Below, one piece after another: positions 24,653 to 33,500 of a stretch of DNA of 64,000 bases. The translations under genes and the position numbers were made by a program. Source of the DNA: Mesorhizobium sp. YM1C-6-2 (GTDB lineage: Bacteria; Pseudomonadota; Alphaproteobacteria; Rhizobiales; Rhizobiaceae); contig NZ_RCIZ01000008.1 of NCBI RefSeq assembly GCF_003666685.1, forward strand, positions 1 through 64,000, written 5' to 3'. The stretch's first letter is position 1; every line of letters begins with the position of its first letter. A model generated the notes under the pieces. The model was not told where the DNA came from, searched no databases, and was given only the letters and a program-made list of their open reading frames with translations.

Positions 24653-24975
24653 TTATCTGTCTTCCAACCATTTTCCAGCGACAGCAGTATTGTACTCACC
24701 GTCTACTCACCATTTGATGTCGTTTCGGAGCTTGGCGCTAGGACAATTCACAGTCTGCTGAATTGCCCATGACGGCGCAGAGCGTCTCTTGGCCTGCCTG
24801 GTCACATTGATAAATCTGACATCCGGGCGACCGCCGCTTCGGAACTGCTCTTATCGCTCTCGGCATACATGATGAACGACTACTTTGCGCCCCAGGTCAG
24901 TCGTTGTTCCGGCCTCTGCGACGTTCCCAAAGCGGCCATGCAGGCCGCCCTTTTGTCCAGCGCTGCCATCGCTGG
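24653..24975. other. Left island end without a gene
   Basis: About 320 bp between attL and the hlyD-like stop. It contains the paired CTCACC arm-like motifs (24,693-24,711) and a weak hairpin GCGGCC (24,932-24,937)/GGCCGC (24,943-24,948) that could end the leftward secretion operon. No credible coding sequence is seen. Confidence 0.5.
24693..24711 (+). other. Putative integrase arm-type sites, left
   Basis: TACTCACC occurs at 24,693-24,700 and 24,704-24,711, 11 bp (one helical turn) apart, 54-72 bp inside attL. The same CTCACC core recurs near the right end, as expected for arm sites of a tyrosine integrase. Confidence 0.4.
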
Positions 24976-26316
24976 CTATTGTTCGCGAAGCGCACGCTCG
25001 AACTGGTCGAGGAGAGGCTTTGCCAGGTATGAGATGGCGGTACGGTCCTCGGTCGAGATGAAGACTTCCAAAGGCATGCCGGGGCGTAGCTTGTTGTCGC
25101 CGAGTTTCGCCATCTCGTCGGCGGATATTTTGACCTCCGCGAGATAGAGCGGCTGGCCGCTCGCCGGGTCGACAGACGTGGCGGCGGAGACATAGGCGAT
25201 TTCGCCGAATATCTCCGGGGTCGTGCGCTGATTGAAGGCGCTGAAGCGAAGCTTCGCGGCTTGACCGACCTGCACCTGGTCGATGTCGGTGGGCGCCAGC
25301 TTGGCCTCGATCTTCAGCTCCGCCCCCTCCGGCACGATGGTGACAAGCTTCTCAGCCGGCGTGATGACGCCGCCCAGCGTGTTGACGGAGAGTTCGTTGA
25401 CTATGCCTGCGATCGGCGCACGGATGTCGGTCCGTTGCAGGCGGTCCTCGATCGCTGCCGCTCTTTCCCTGAGCTCGGCGAGCTTCGGCTCGACGGCGGA
25501 AAGCTCGCGCTGGGCTTCGGTGCGGGCTGTCTCGTCGACGGCGAGGACCTGCAGCTTGACCTCGCTGATGCGGACCTTGGCGCGTGCGATGCCGGCCTCG
25601 ATTTCCGCCTTCTCGCCATTGAGCCGGGCGAGTTCGCGCTTCGTGGTGAAGACGCGCGAGCCCTCGATCAGCTTCTGGTCGGCAAGTCCCTTGATCTTGC
25701 CGTGCTCGCGCTCGACGAGTTCTATCTCGTCGAGCTTGGACGCGTGCTGCGCCTCCAGTCCCGCGATCTCCTCGCCGAGCTGTTCCATGCTGAGCGTCAG
25801 TTGCTCCGTCTCGGTCTTCCTGTTGCGCAGATTGCCTTCAAGCAACCGCGTCTCGCCGCGCACGACATCATCGATGTGCCGGCCGGCATCGTCCGAGAGC
25901 TCGGGAAGCTCCATCCGGCTGAGCCCGTCGCGCTCGGCCATCAGCCTTGCCTTCTTGACCGCCAGTTCGGCAAGCTGCGCGCGCACTATGGACAGTTCCG
26001 CCCGCGTCTGCACGTCGTCGAGACGCAGGAGGACCTGGCCCGCCTCGACGAAGTCGCCCTCGCGCACCGCGATCTCGCTGACGATGCCGCCGTCGCGATG
26101 CTGTATGGCTTTCAGGTTGCGATCGACCTTCACAGCCCCGGTTGCGATCACCGCCCCTGTCAATTCGGCCGTTGCGGCCCAGCCACCGGCACCTGCCAGC
26201 AAGAGCAGGCCGAAGGTGAGACCGGCCGCCACGCGACCGCCGATACGGAACCGCCTCTCGTCTTCCTCGTCATCGCGGTTGCGGTTGATCAGATGGCCTT
26301 GTCGATGCGCGTCCAT
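24976..26316 (-). CDS. HlyD-type type I secretion adaptor
   Basis: A 446-residue membrane-fusion protein. One inner-membrane helix (about 29-50, AGLTFGLLLLAGAGGWAATA) is followed by the first lipoyl half (IQHRDGGIVSEIAVREGDFV), long coiled coils (about 115-290), the second lipoyl half (TDIRAPIAGIVNELSVNTLG) and a beta-barrel with PTDIDQVQVGQAAKLRFSAF. This is the PrtE/HlyD class used in type I secretion. It is the last gene of the leftward operon that starts with the giant peroxidase gene, so it probably carries that protein across the periplasm. The outer-membrane TolC partner is not in the island. Confidence 0.92.
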   Translation of the reverse strand: MDAHRQGHLINRNRDDEEDERRFRIGGRVAAGLTFGLLLLAGAGGWAATAELTGAVIATGAVKVDRNLKAIQHRDGGIVSEIAVREGDFVEAGQVLLRLDDVQTRAELSIVRAQLAELAVKKARLMAERDGLSRMELPELSDDAGRHIDDVVRGETRLLEGNLRNRKTETEQLTLSMEQLGEEIAGLEAQHASKLDEIELVEREHGKIKGLADQKLIEGSRVFTTKRELARLNGEKAEIEAGIARAKVRISEVKLQVLAVDETARTEAQRELSAVEPKLAELRERAAAIEDRLQRTDIRAPIAGIVNELSVNTLGGVITPAEKLVTIVPEGAELKIEAKLAPTDIDQVQVGQAAKLRFSAFNQRTTPEIFGEIAYVSAATSVDPASGQPLYLAEVKISADEMAKLGDNKLRPGMPLEVFISTEDRTAISYLAKPLLDQFERALREQ

Positions 26317-26332
26317 GTTGATTACTCCGTCC

Positions 26333-28669
26333 TTATACGGTCTCCGACACCGCGATCTTGCTGTCGCCGCTGATTGTGATCACCAGTTCGTAGTACTCGT
26401 CATTGTCGAGGTCAGCCTCGACCAGCGTGCGCCGCACATTGCCGGTGTATTCGTGGCTTATCAGGATCGGCAGGTCGTCCTGGTCGATGCCCTCGCCATA
26501 GACCTCCTCGAAGCGATCCTCGAGGCTGTCCATGACCTCCTCGAAGATTTCGTAGCGGGACACCTTGATGCGATCGCCTGCCATGAAATCGAGGATCTCG
26601 TAGGCAACACGCTGGCCGGCCGCCGACAGCGCCTCGAATTCGAAAATGTCGTTGCCGCCGCCACCGCTGAAGGTGCCGCCGGCGTTGCCCTTGAAGTGGT
26701 CGTCCCCACTGCCGCCGAGGAAGACCTCGAAGTTGGAAATCGTGTCCTCGCCCACCTCGACGCCACTGATCGTGCCGGAAACGAGATCGAACGAAATGCT
26801 GGCGGTCGCCGCGGAATAGTCGATCGTGTCGATGCCACCGCCACCGTCATAAGTGTCATTCGCGCCGTCGAGATCGCCGGCCACGGTGTCGTCGCCGGCG
26901 CCGGCATAGACCTCGTCCTCGCCTTCGCCGCCAGACAGCGTGTCGCAGCCGTCGCCTCCGTCGACGACGTCGTCGCCATCCTCGCCCGCGATGTAGTCGT
27001 CGCCCTCGTTGCCTAGGAGCATCTCGGCAGCGCTGCTGCCCAGAAGCTCGTCGTCACCCGCACCGGTCTCCACCACCTCGAAGGAAGAGACCTGGTCGGT
27101 GCCGATTTCCTCGCCCTCCGCCACTCCGTCATCAAGATAGACCGCGACGGTCTCCATAGATGCTGCGTAACTGAGCGTGTCGACGCCCTCGCCACCGTCA
27201 TAACTGTCGTTTGCGCCATCCAGATCGCCGATCACGGTATCGTCGCCTGTACCGGCGTGGACGTGGTCTTTGCCTTCGCCACCCGACAGCGTGTCGTCGC
27301 CGGAATCGCCGCGCAGCAGATCGGCGCCTGCCTCGCCCATAATGACGTCGTCGCCGTCTCCCCCGGCGAGTTCGTCATCTCCATCGCCGCCCAGAAGCCT
27401 GTCGTCTTCGCCATCGCCGGACAGGTGGTCGTGGCCATCGCCGCCGAAGAGCAGGTCCTTCCCATCGCCACCGGAGAGGTAGTCCGCCCCTCCATCGCCG
27501 AACAACGTGTCCTCGCCTGCCTCGCCGAACAACCTGTCGTCGCCTTCGCCGCCGGAAATCCAGTCGTCGCCATCGCCGCCGAACACGATGTCGTCGCCGA
27601 GACCGGCGAAGACGATGTCCGAGCCGGCTCCCGCCACGATGTGGTCGTTGCCGGCGCCGCCGAGCACGGTATCGCTGCCGCCGCGCGCATCGATGTTGTC
27701 GTGTCCGTCGCCGCCGTCGATGTCGTCGCCGCATTCGGTGCCGACCAGGAGGTCATCGCCGGAAGTACCCGCTATGCTGTTGCGCACCACGTCGAAATGC
27801 GCCGTTTGCATAACCGAGAGTTCGCCGTCGGTGATCTCGTAGGTGACCGTCACCGGTCCGTAGCCGGCGGAATCGAAGAGCCAGCCCCCCAGGGTCGCCG
27901 TCAGCATGCCCGAAGACACGGTCAGGTTCGTCACCGACAGGGTGTCGTCGTCCGGGTCCACGGCGTTTGCCAGGAGATCGGTAAGGCCGATCAGGGCGAT
28001 CGCGCAGCCTCCGACGTCTGCCAGGTAAACCGGACCGTTGACCCGTGGAGCGCGGTTGATCTCTTCTTCGTCCTCGTCGCCCGGTTCGTTGTTGTCCGGC
28101 CCATCCGGGTCGTCGGGATCGCCCGGACTATCAGGCGGGTTGGGGTTCTCGCCTCCCGCCTCGCCACCGCCGGGATCGGCCGTGCCGGGAGCAGGATTGT
28201 CATTCGCGGCCATGAAAGGGCCGGCGAAATTGAACGGTCCGGCCGAGATCGGGCCGAAGGACGCGTAGTCCATGAGATCGAACTCAGGCGAGACGATCGC
28301 CTCGAACGACGCGGGGCCGTGCAGATCGAACAGCCTGGCGCCCGATCCGATCGGACCTTCGGCTGGCTCGGCCTTGTCTTTCGGCGCCTCCTCCGGGGTA
28401 TATTGCATCCCCGCGTCGCGAAGCGGGCTGGCGTCGGCCGGGATGTTCCCTTTGCCGGCCCCATCATCGGGGTTCGCCTCCGGACGGGCTTCGGCCCCCG
28501 CCGTGCTCCACCCGGGAAACATGGATTTTATGTAGAGAGCGACGCCCATCAGCATGGCCGCGAAGGCAAACGGCCAACGCGAATTCTTCGGCTCCTCGCT
28601 GAAGCGGTAGGGGTCGACGGCTGCCGGTTCGGCGGCCTCGGGCTTCGTCGCCTTGACGTTGATCATCAT
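26333..28669 (-). CDS. Membrane-anchored RTX calcium-binding protein, 778 aa
   Basis: The N-terminus is cytoplasmic, then a single membrane helix (about 32-50, WPFAFAAMLMGVALYIKSMF), an acidic Pro/Asp/Glu-rich linker (about 160-205), a cadherin-like module (about 205-300) and an RTX array (about 304-677) of GGxGxDxxx nonapeptides such as GGDGDDWISGGEGDD. A non-repeat tail of about 100 residues follows. Having an N-terminal anchor on an RTX protein, and a location between the secretion ATPase and the adaptor genes, is unusual for a free substrate. It may be a periplasm-facing scaffold, a retention factor or a calcium-folding helper. It overlaps the ATPase gene by 4 nt. Confidence 0.82.
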   Translation of the reverse strand: MMINVKATKPEAAEPAAVDPYRFSEEPKNSRWPFAFAAMLMGVALYIKSMFPGWSTAGAEARPEANPDDGAGKGNIPADASPLRDAGMQYTPEEAPKDKAEPAEGPIGSGARLFDLHGPASFEAIVSPEFDLMDYASFGPISAGPFNFAGPFMAANDNPAPGTADPGGGEAGGENPNPPDSPGDPDDPDGPDNNEPGDEDEEEINRAPRVNGPVYLADVGGCAIALIGLTDLLANAVDPDDDTLSVTNLTVSSGMLTATLGGWLFDSAGYGPVTVTYEITDGELSVMQTAHFDVVRNSIAGTSGDDLLVGTECGDDIDGGDGHDNIDARGGSDTVLGGAGNDHIVAGAGSDIVFAGLGDDIVFGGDGDDWISGGEGDDRLFGEAGEDTLFGDGGADYLSGGDGKDLLFGGDGHDHLSGDGEDDRLLGGDGDDELAGGDGDDVIMGEAGADLLRGDSGDDTLSGGEGKDHVHAGTGDDTVIGDLDGANDSYDGGEGVDTLSYAASMETVAVYLDDGVAEGEEIGTDQVSSFEVVETGAGDDELLGSSAAEMLLGNEGDDYIAGEDGDDVVDGGDGCDTLSGGEGEDEVYAGAGDDTVAGDLDGANDTYDGGGGIDTIDYSAATASISFDLVSGTISGVEVGEDTISNFEVFLGGSGDDHFKGNAGGTFSGGGGNDIFEFEALSAAGQRVAYEILDFMAGDRIKVSRYEIFEEVMDSLEDRFEEVYGEGIDQDDLPILISHEYTGNVRRTLVEADLDNDEYYELVITISGDSKIAVSETV
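26640..27760 (-). repeat. RTX nonapeptide-coding repeats (anchored protein)
   Basis: Tandem degenerate 27-bp units coding for GGxGxDxxx calcium-binding repeats in the 778-aa protein, interrupted by two longer non-RTX inserts (around 26,770-26,860 and 27,070-27,200). Confidence 0.8.
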
Positions 28670-30450
28670 GCCCGTACCCTCGCGTTTACGCGCGGGCGTG
28701 CCTTCTGGGTTGCGGTGTCGGCATTTGCCACCGCAGCCTGCGCCGGCGACTGCAAGATCGTGCTCTTCGGCCCGACCGCGGTGATCTTGCCGTTTTGCAC
28801 GACTGCAATGAGCTCGACCGCAGCCAGTGCGCTTGGCCGGTGCGCCACGACCACGGCGATGCCGCCGCGGGCGCGGATCGCCTTGATCGCTTCCGTCAGC
28901 GCCGCTTCCCCATCCGCATCCAGGTTGGAGTTGGGTTCGTCCATGACGACGAGGAACGGATTGCCGTAAAGAGCGCGCGCAAGCCCGATACGCTGGCGTT
29001 GGCCGGCCGAAAGCGCCATTCCCTGGGCGCCGAGTTGGGTATGATAGCCGTCAGGCATGCGTACGATCATCTCGTGAACGCCCGCGGCGCGTGCGGCTTC
29101 GACGATCGCGCGCGGGTCGGCCGCCGGATCGAAGCGGCAGATGTTATCTTCGATGGTGCCGTCAAGCAGCGCTACTTCCTGCGGCAGGTACCCGATATGC
29201 TGGCCGAGCACTTCGTCGCTCCACTGGGTCAGTTCGGCGTCGTCGAGCCGTACGCTGCCGCGCAGGGCGGGCCAGATTCCCGTCAGCGCCCGCACCAGGG
29301 TCGTCTTGCCGCCACCGGAAGGGCCGATGACGCCAAGCGCCTGTCCGGCCTCGAGCTGGAACTCCGCGTCGGTAAGAAGCACGCGACCCGAAGCGGGAGC
29401 CGCGATCGTGAGCTTCTCCACCTTGAGATTGCGCGACGGCGCCGGCAGTTCCATCGGCTCGGGCGTCTTGCCGAGGGCGACGGCTGTCTCCTTGAGGCGC
29501 CGCCATGCGTTGCGCGCCTGGACGACGCTCTTCCAGTTGCCGATCGCCAGATCGACCGGAGCCAATGCTCGCGTCGACGCAACCGATGCCGCGATGATCG
29601 CGCCGGCGGAAAGGTCGCCCTGGATGGTCAGAAACGCCCCGAGCCCGAGAATGGCGGATTGGAGCAGCATCCTCAGCACCCGGGAAATGGCTCCGAACGT
29701 GCCGCTTATGTCGCTGGTGCGCGTCTGCAGAGACAGGTGCTCGGCGTTGGCCGCGGTGAACCGCTCCACGGCCCGGCCGGCAAACCCCATGGCCTTCAGC
29801 ACCTCGGCGTTGCGTGCGTTGGAATCGGCGATCTGGTTGCGCAGGATCGCGGCCTTGTGGGTGTCGGAGGCATGGCGGCGCGTCATCAGTTCGGTGGCGA
29901 CGGTCAGCAATGCCAGCACGAGAGCCCCGCCGAACGTCAGCGCGCCGAGAAAGGGATGCAGCATGTAGACGAAGACCACATAGAGAGGCATCCAGGGCAG
30001 GTCGAAAAGAGCCACCGGTCCCTGGCTGCCGAGGAAGCCGCGCACCGTGTCGACGTCACGGCCACGCTCCAAAGCCTCGGCGGTGGAGAAGCCGAAGCGC
30101 GGCATGTCGATGGCGACCTGATGGGCGAGCGGCGCGATCTTGCGATCGAGCCGGCCGCCCACCCTGACGAGTATCTGCGAGCGGATGATGTCGAAGACGC
30201 CCTGGAAGAGATAAAGCCCGATCGCCAGCAGCGACAGGGCCAGCAATGTCGGCACGCTGCCGCTGGTCAGCGCCCGGTCGTAGATCTGCAGCATGTAGAT
30301 CGAGCCGGTCAGCGCGAGCACGTTGATGATGCCGGAGATCGAAAACAGGAAGACGATGATGCTTCGGAAACCGCGCGTCAGATCCCGTGCCGTCCGCCGC
30401 TGCGACCCGGCACTCCTGCCAGCACCCTTGCCACTGCTCATGGAACCCAC
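28666..30450 (-). CDS. Type I secretion ABC transporter (PrtD-like permease/ATPase)
   Basis: A 594-residue half-transporter: membrane domain (about 25-310; IIVFLFSISGIINVLALTGS, YMLQIYDRALTSGSVPTLLA) and nucleotide-binding domain (about 330-565) with Walker A GPSGGGKTTL, signature LSAGQRQRIGLARAL and Walker B FLVVMDEPNSNLD. YMLQIYDRVL-type sequence is characteristic of PrtD/HasD exporters. It lacks the N-terminal peptidase-like domain of HlyB, as usual for exporters of large RTX proteins with C-terminal signals. It lies 92 nt after the peroxidase gene. Confidence 0.93.
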   Translation of the reverse strand: MGSMSSGKGAGRSAGSQRRTARDLTRGFRSIIVFLFSISGIINVLALTGSIYMLQIYDRALTSGSVPTLLALSLLAIGLYLFQGVFDIIRSQILVRVGGRLDRKIAPLAHQVAIDMPRFGFSTAEALERGRDVDTVRGFLGSQGPVALFDLPWMPLYVVFVYMLHPFLGALTFGGALVLALLTVATELMTRRHASDTHKAAILRNQIADSNARNAEVLKAMGFAGRAVERFTAANAEHLSLQTRTSDISGTFGAISRVLRMLLQSAILGLGAFLTIQGDLSAGAIIAASVASTRALAPVDLAIGNWKSVVQARNAWRRLKETAVALGKTPEPMELPAPSRNLKVEKLTIAAPASGRVLLTDAEFQLEAGQALGVIGPSGGGKTTLVRALTGIWPALRGSVRLDDAELTQWSDEVLGQHIGYLPQEVALLDGTIEDNICRFDPAADPRAIVEAARAAGVHEMIVRMPDGYHTQLGAQGMALSAGQRQRIGLARALYGNPFLVVMDEPNSNLDADGEAALTEAIKAIRARGGIAVVVAHRPSALAAVELIAVVQNGKITAVGPKSTILQSPAQAAVANADTATQKARPRVNARVRA

Positions 30451-30542
30451 CCCATTGCCCTTAAGAGAGGCCGACGCCCGGGTACCCCTCCCCGGCGTCG
30501 GCTCAGGCGGGCCGGCTGTCGCGACCGGCCCGCCTGTTCAAA

Positions 30543-33500
30543 TCACAGGTCGAAATCGCTGGCCGTCAGAGTGTGGTGGCCCTTGATCTTGACCGTGAAC
30601 TCGGCGTCGTTGCCGCCATTCGTATTGCCCTCCACCAATGTGTAGTCCTGGCCCTGCCAGCTCTCGTGGGTGACCCTCAGGGCCCCAGCGGCATTGAAGC
30701 CGGAGCCGGTGACCAGCGTGAACTGGTGGTTGGCCGAGCCGATGTCGGCATCGATGCCCGAAAGGTCGATTCGATCGCCTGGCTGGAAGCCCATGATCGT
30801 ATCGCCGTCGGCATCCGCCGCCGACAGGAAGCGGAACGTATCGTTGCCGGTTCCGGCATCGATGACGTTGGCGGCGCTGCTGGCGGTGATCACGTCGTTG
30901 CCCGAGCCCGTCACGATGTTCTCGATGCCCCAGAGCGCATCCGACCCCGACTGGCTCGATGTCGCGCTGCCACGCCCGCCAGCACCGGTGCCGAGGTCGG
31001 CGGTGATGTTGGCGGTGATCGCCGACATGTCGAGCGTGTCCACGCCGTCGCCGCAGGATGCCGACATGCCGTCGCCCCAGTAGGTGTCGTCGCCATCGCC
31101 AGCCATGGCCAGGATGGTGTCGTTGCCGGCTCCGCCCTGTACGTGGTCGTTGCCCGTGCCGGCATCGATCAGGTCGTCGCCTTCGTCACCGAAGATACGG
31201 TCCGAGCCGCCGTCGCCGTAAAGCATGTCAGCGCCTGCCCCGCCGAGGATGTCGTCGTTGCCGCCGCCGCCAAAGGCCATGTCCCGGCCCTCGCCGCCCG
31301 ACAGGAAGTCGTCGCCGCCCTCGCCGCGCAGCACGTCATCGCCAGCCAGCGCTATGATGGCATCGCTCGATGTGGTGCCGAGCAGGGCATCGGCAACCGG
31401 CGTTCCAGTGATGGATCCGGGCGAGACGATACCAGTGTCGTCCTCGTCCTCCTCGTCGTCCTGGTCGTCGCCTTCGTCGGTTTCGTCGGTGTCATCGTCG
31501 TCTTCCGACGACTGGTCGTCGTCGACGGGAGGATTCCCGACATTGTTGTCGTCGTCTTCCTCCTCCTCGTCATCTTCGTCATGGTGGCCCGAGCTGAAAT
31601 TGGGCATGCCATGCGGAGCGACGAAGGTCAGCGAGTGACCGTCGCCCACCAGCTTCGTCAGGCCCGTCTCCTCGTCGATCGTGACGGCGTAGTCGGCGAT
31701 CGTCGCGCCGTCCGGCAACTCGATCACATCCTGCGGCCTCAGCGTGCCGATGATGGTGTCGTTGCCGCCGCGGGTCTTGAACACGATGCGGTGCTCCGAG
31801 AGAAGCGACGTGAGATTGACGGTGTCATCGCCCTCCGTGCCCAGGATGGTGATCGTGTTCGGCCTCAGGCTGGTCGTGGTATCGAAGTTGCCGTACATCT
31901 CCACGGTGTCGCCGCCGCCGAGACTGCCGCTGCCGCTCACCCCGTTGCCGTTGATCACGATCTCTTCGATCTCGATCAGTTCGGCGATCACCACCTCGGG
32001 GCCGTCGCCGACCTGGCGGGTGACGAAGATCTCGGGTTCTTCGCCCTGGATGGCGATCCCCCGGGCCACCGCCTCTTCCTCGGTGTAGATGCGGTAGGTT
32101 TCGGCCTCGTCGTTGCCGACGACCTGGAAGAGATCGCCCGCCGCTCCTTCACCGCCGCCGTTGATGATGTCGAAGCCATCGGTCTCGGTGCCTGCCGCAT
32201 TGGCGCGCCAGATGAACACGTCGTCATCGTTCTGCGGCGGCACCACGTCGTCGTCGGCGGTGCCCACATCATAGCCGCTGAGCGTGTCGTTGCCCAATCC
32301 GCCTATGATGACGTCGCCTTCATGGCCGCCGACGATGTCGTCGTCGCCATCGGTGCCGAAGACGATGGACGCCGTGTTTTCGTCGACCAGCCCGGCATTG
32401 GTGACGATGACGAGATCTTCACCACCCTGGCCGAAACGGAGCCGCTCGATGCCGCTCAGCGTATCGGTACCCTCGTTCCCGACGATATCCGTCACCGTGG
32501 CGAGCGCCCCGCCCGTGAGACCGAAGGTGTAGTTACCGGCCGGCCCGGAGAAGACTGCGACGTCCGCGTTGCCGGCGCCGCCGTTGAGCGTGTCATCGCC
32601 GGCGCCGCCTTCGAGCTCATCGTTGGCTCCACCGCCGTTGAGAGTATCGGCCCCCTCGTTGCCGATGAGGGTGTCCGAGCCAGCGCCGCCACCGAGCGTA
32701 TTGACCCCGGAATTGCCGATCAGCACGTTGTCGAGGCCATTGCCGGTGCCGTTGATATCGGCGGTTCCGACAAGCGTCAGATTCTCGACGTTGCCGGCGA
32801 CCTGCCCCGCGGCGCCGAGATTGCGGCTGACCGTGGAGACGATCGTGTCGATGCCGCCGCTGCCCGGCACCACGGTCGGATCCTCAGTAACGAAGTCACC
32901 GGCTTGCGTAACGACATAGGTGTCGTTTCCGGCGCCGCCGCCCATCGAATCGTTGCCAAGCCCGCCGACCAAGATATCGTCGCCGTTCCCGCCCCGCATC
33001 GTATCGTTGCTGTCGAAGCCGAGGACAAGATCGGCCGTAGCCGTTCCGTTCAGCGCCGCATTCACGGCATTGTCACCGCGTACGAGATTGTAGACGACAC
33101 TGCCGATGGAGGCGCGCTCAACGCTGATCAGCGTGTCGGTGCCGCCGGCGGTGCTTTGCACAGTCGTCGTGTTCGCGTCGACATAGGTGAACGTGTAGTC
33201 CTGTATTGACCCGGCCAGCACGATCGTGTCGTTGCCGAGGCCACCGTCCAGGATGTTGTTGCCAGCGTTTCCGGTGAGGCTGTTGTCGAGGCCGTTGCCG
33301 TTGCCGGCGGCAATCCCGTCACCCAGCACCAGGTTCTCGACATTGTCGGCCAGCGTCAGGTTCTCGACATTGGCGACGATCGTGTCGCTGCCTCCATTGA
33401 GCGCTTCCGTCACGACATCGCCGGCATCGTCAACCACGTAGGTGTCGTCGCCGCCAAGGCCCACCATCGTATCCGCACCGGCGCCGCCGTCGATGCGGTT

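Noticed and set aside
24869-25147. Open frame at the left island end
   Set aside because: Overlaps the HlyD coding sequence on the other strand and has no start signal.
30573-33209. 878-codon antisense frame over the RTX arrays
   Set aside because: Periodic shadow of GGxGxD-coding repeats rather than an independent gene.
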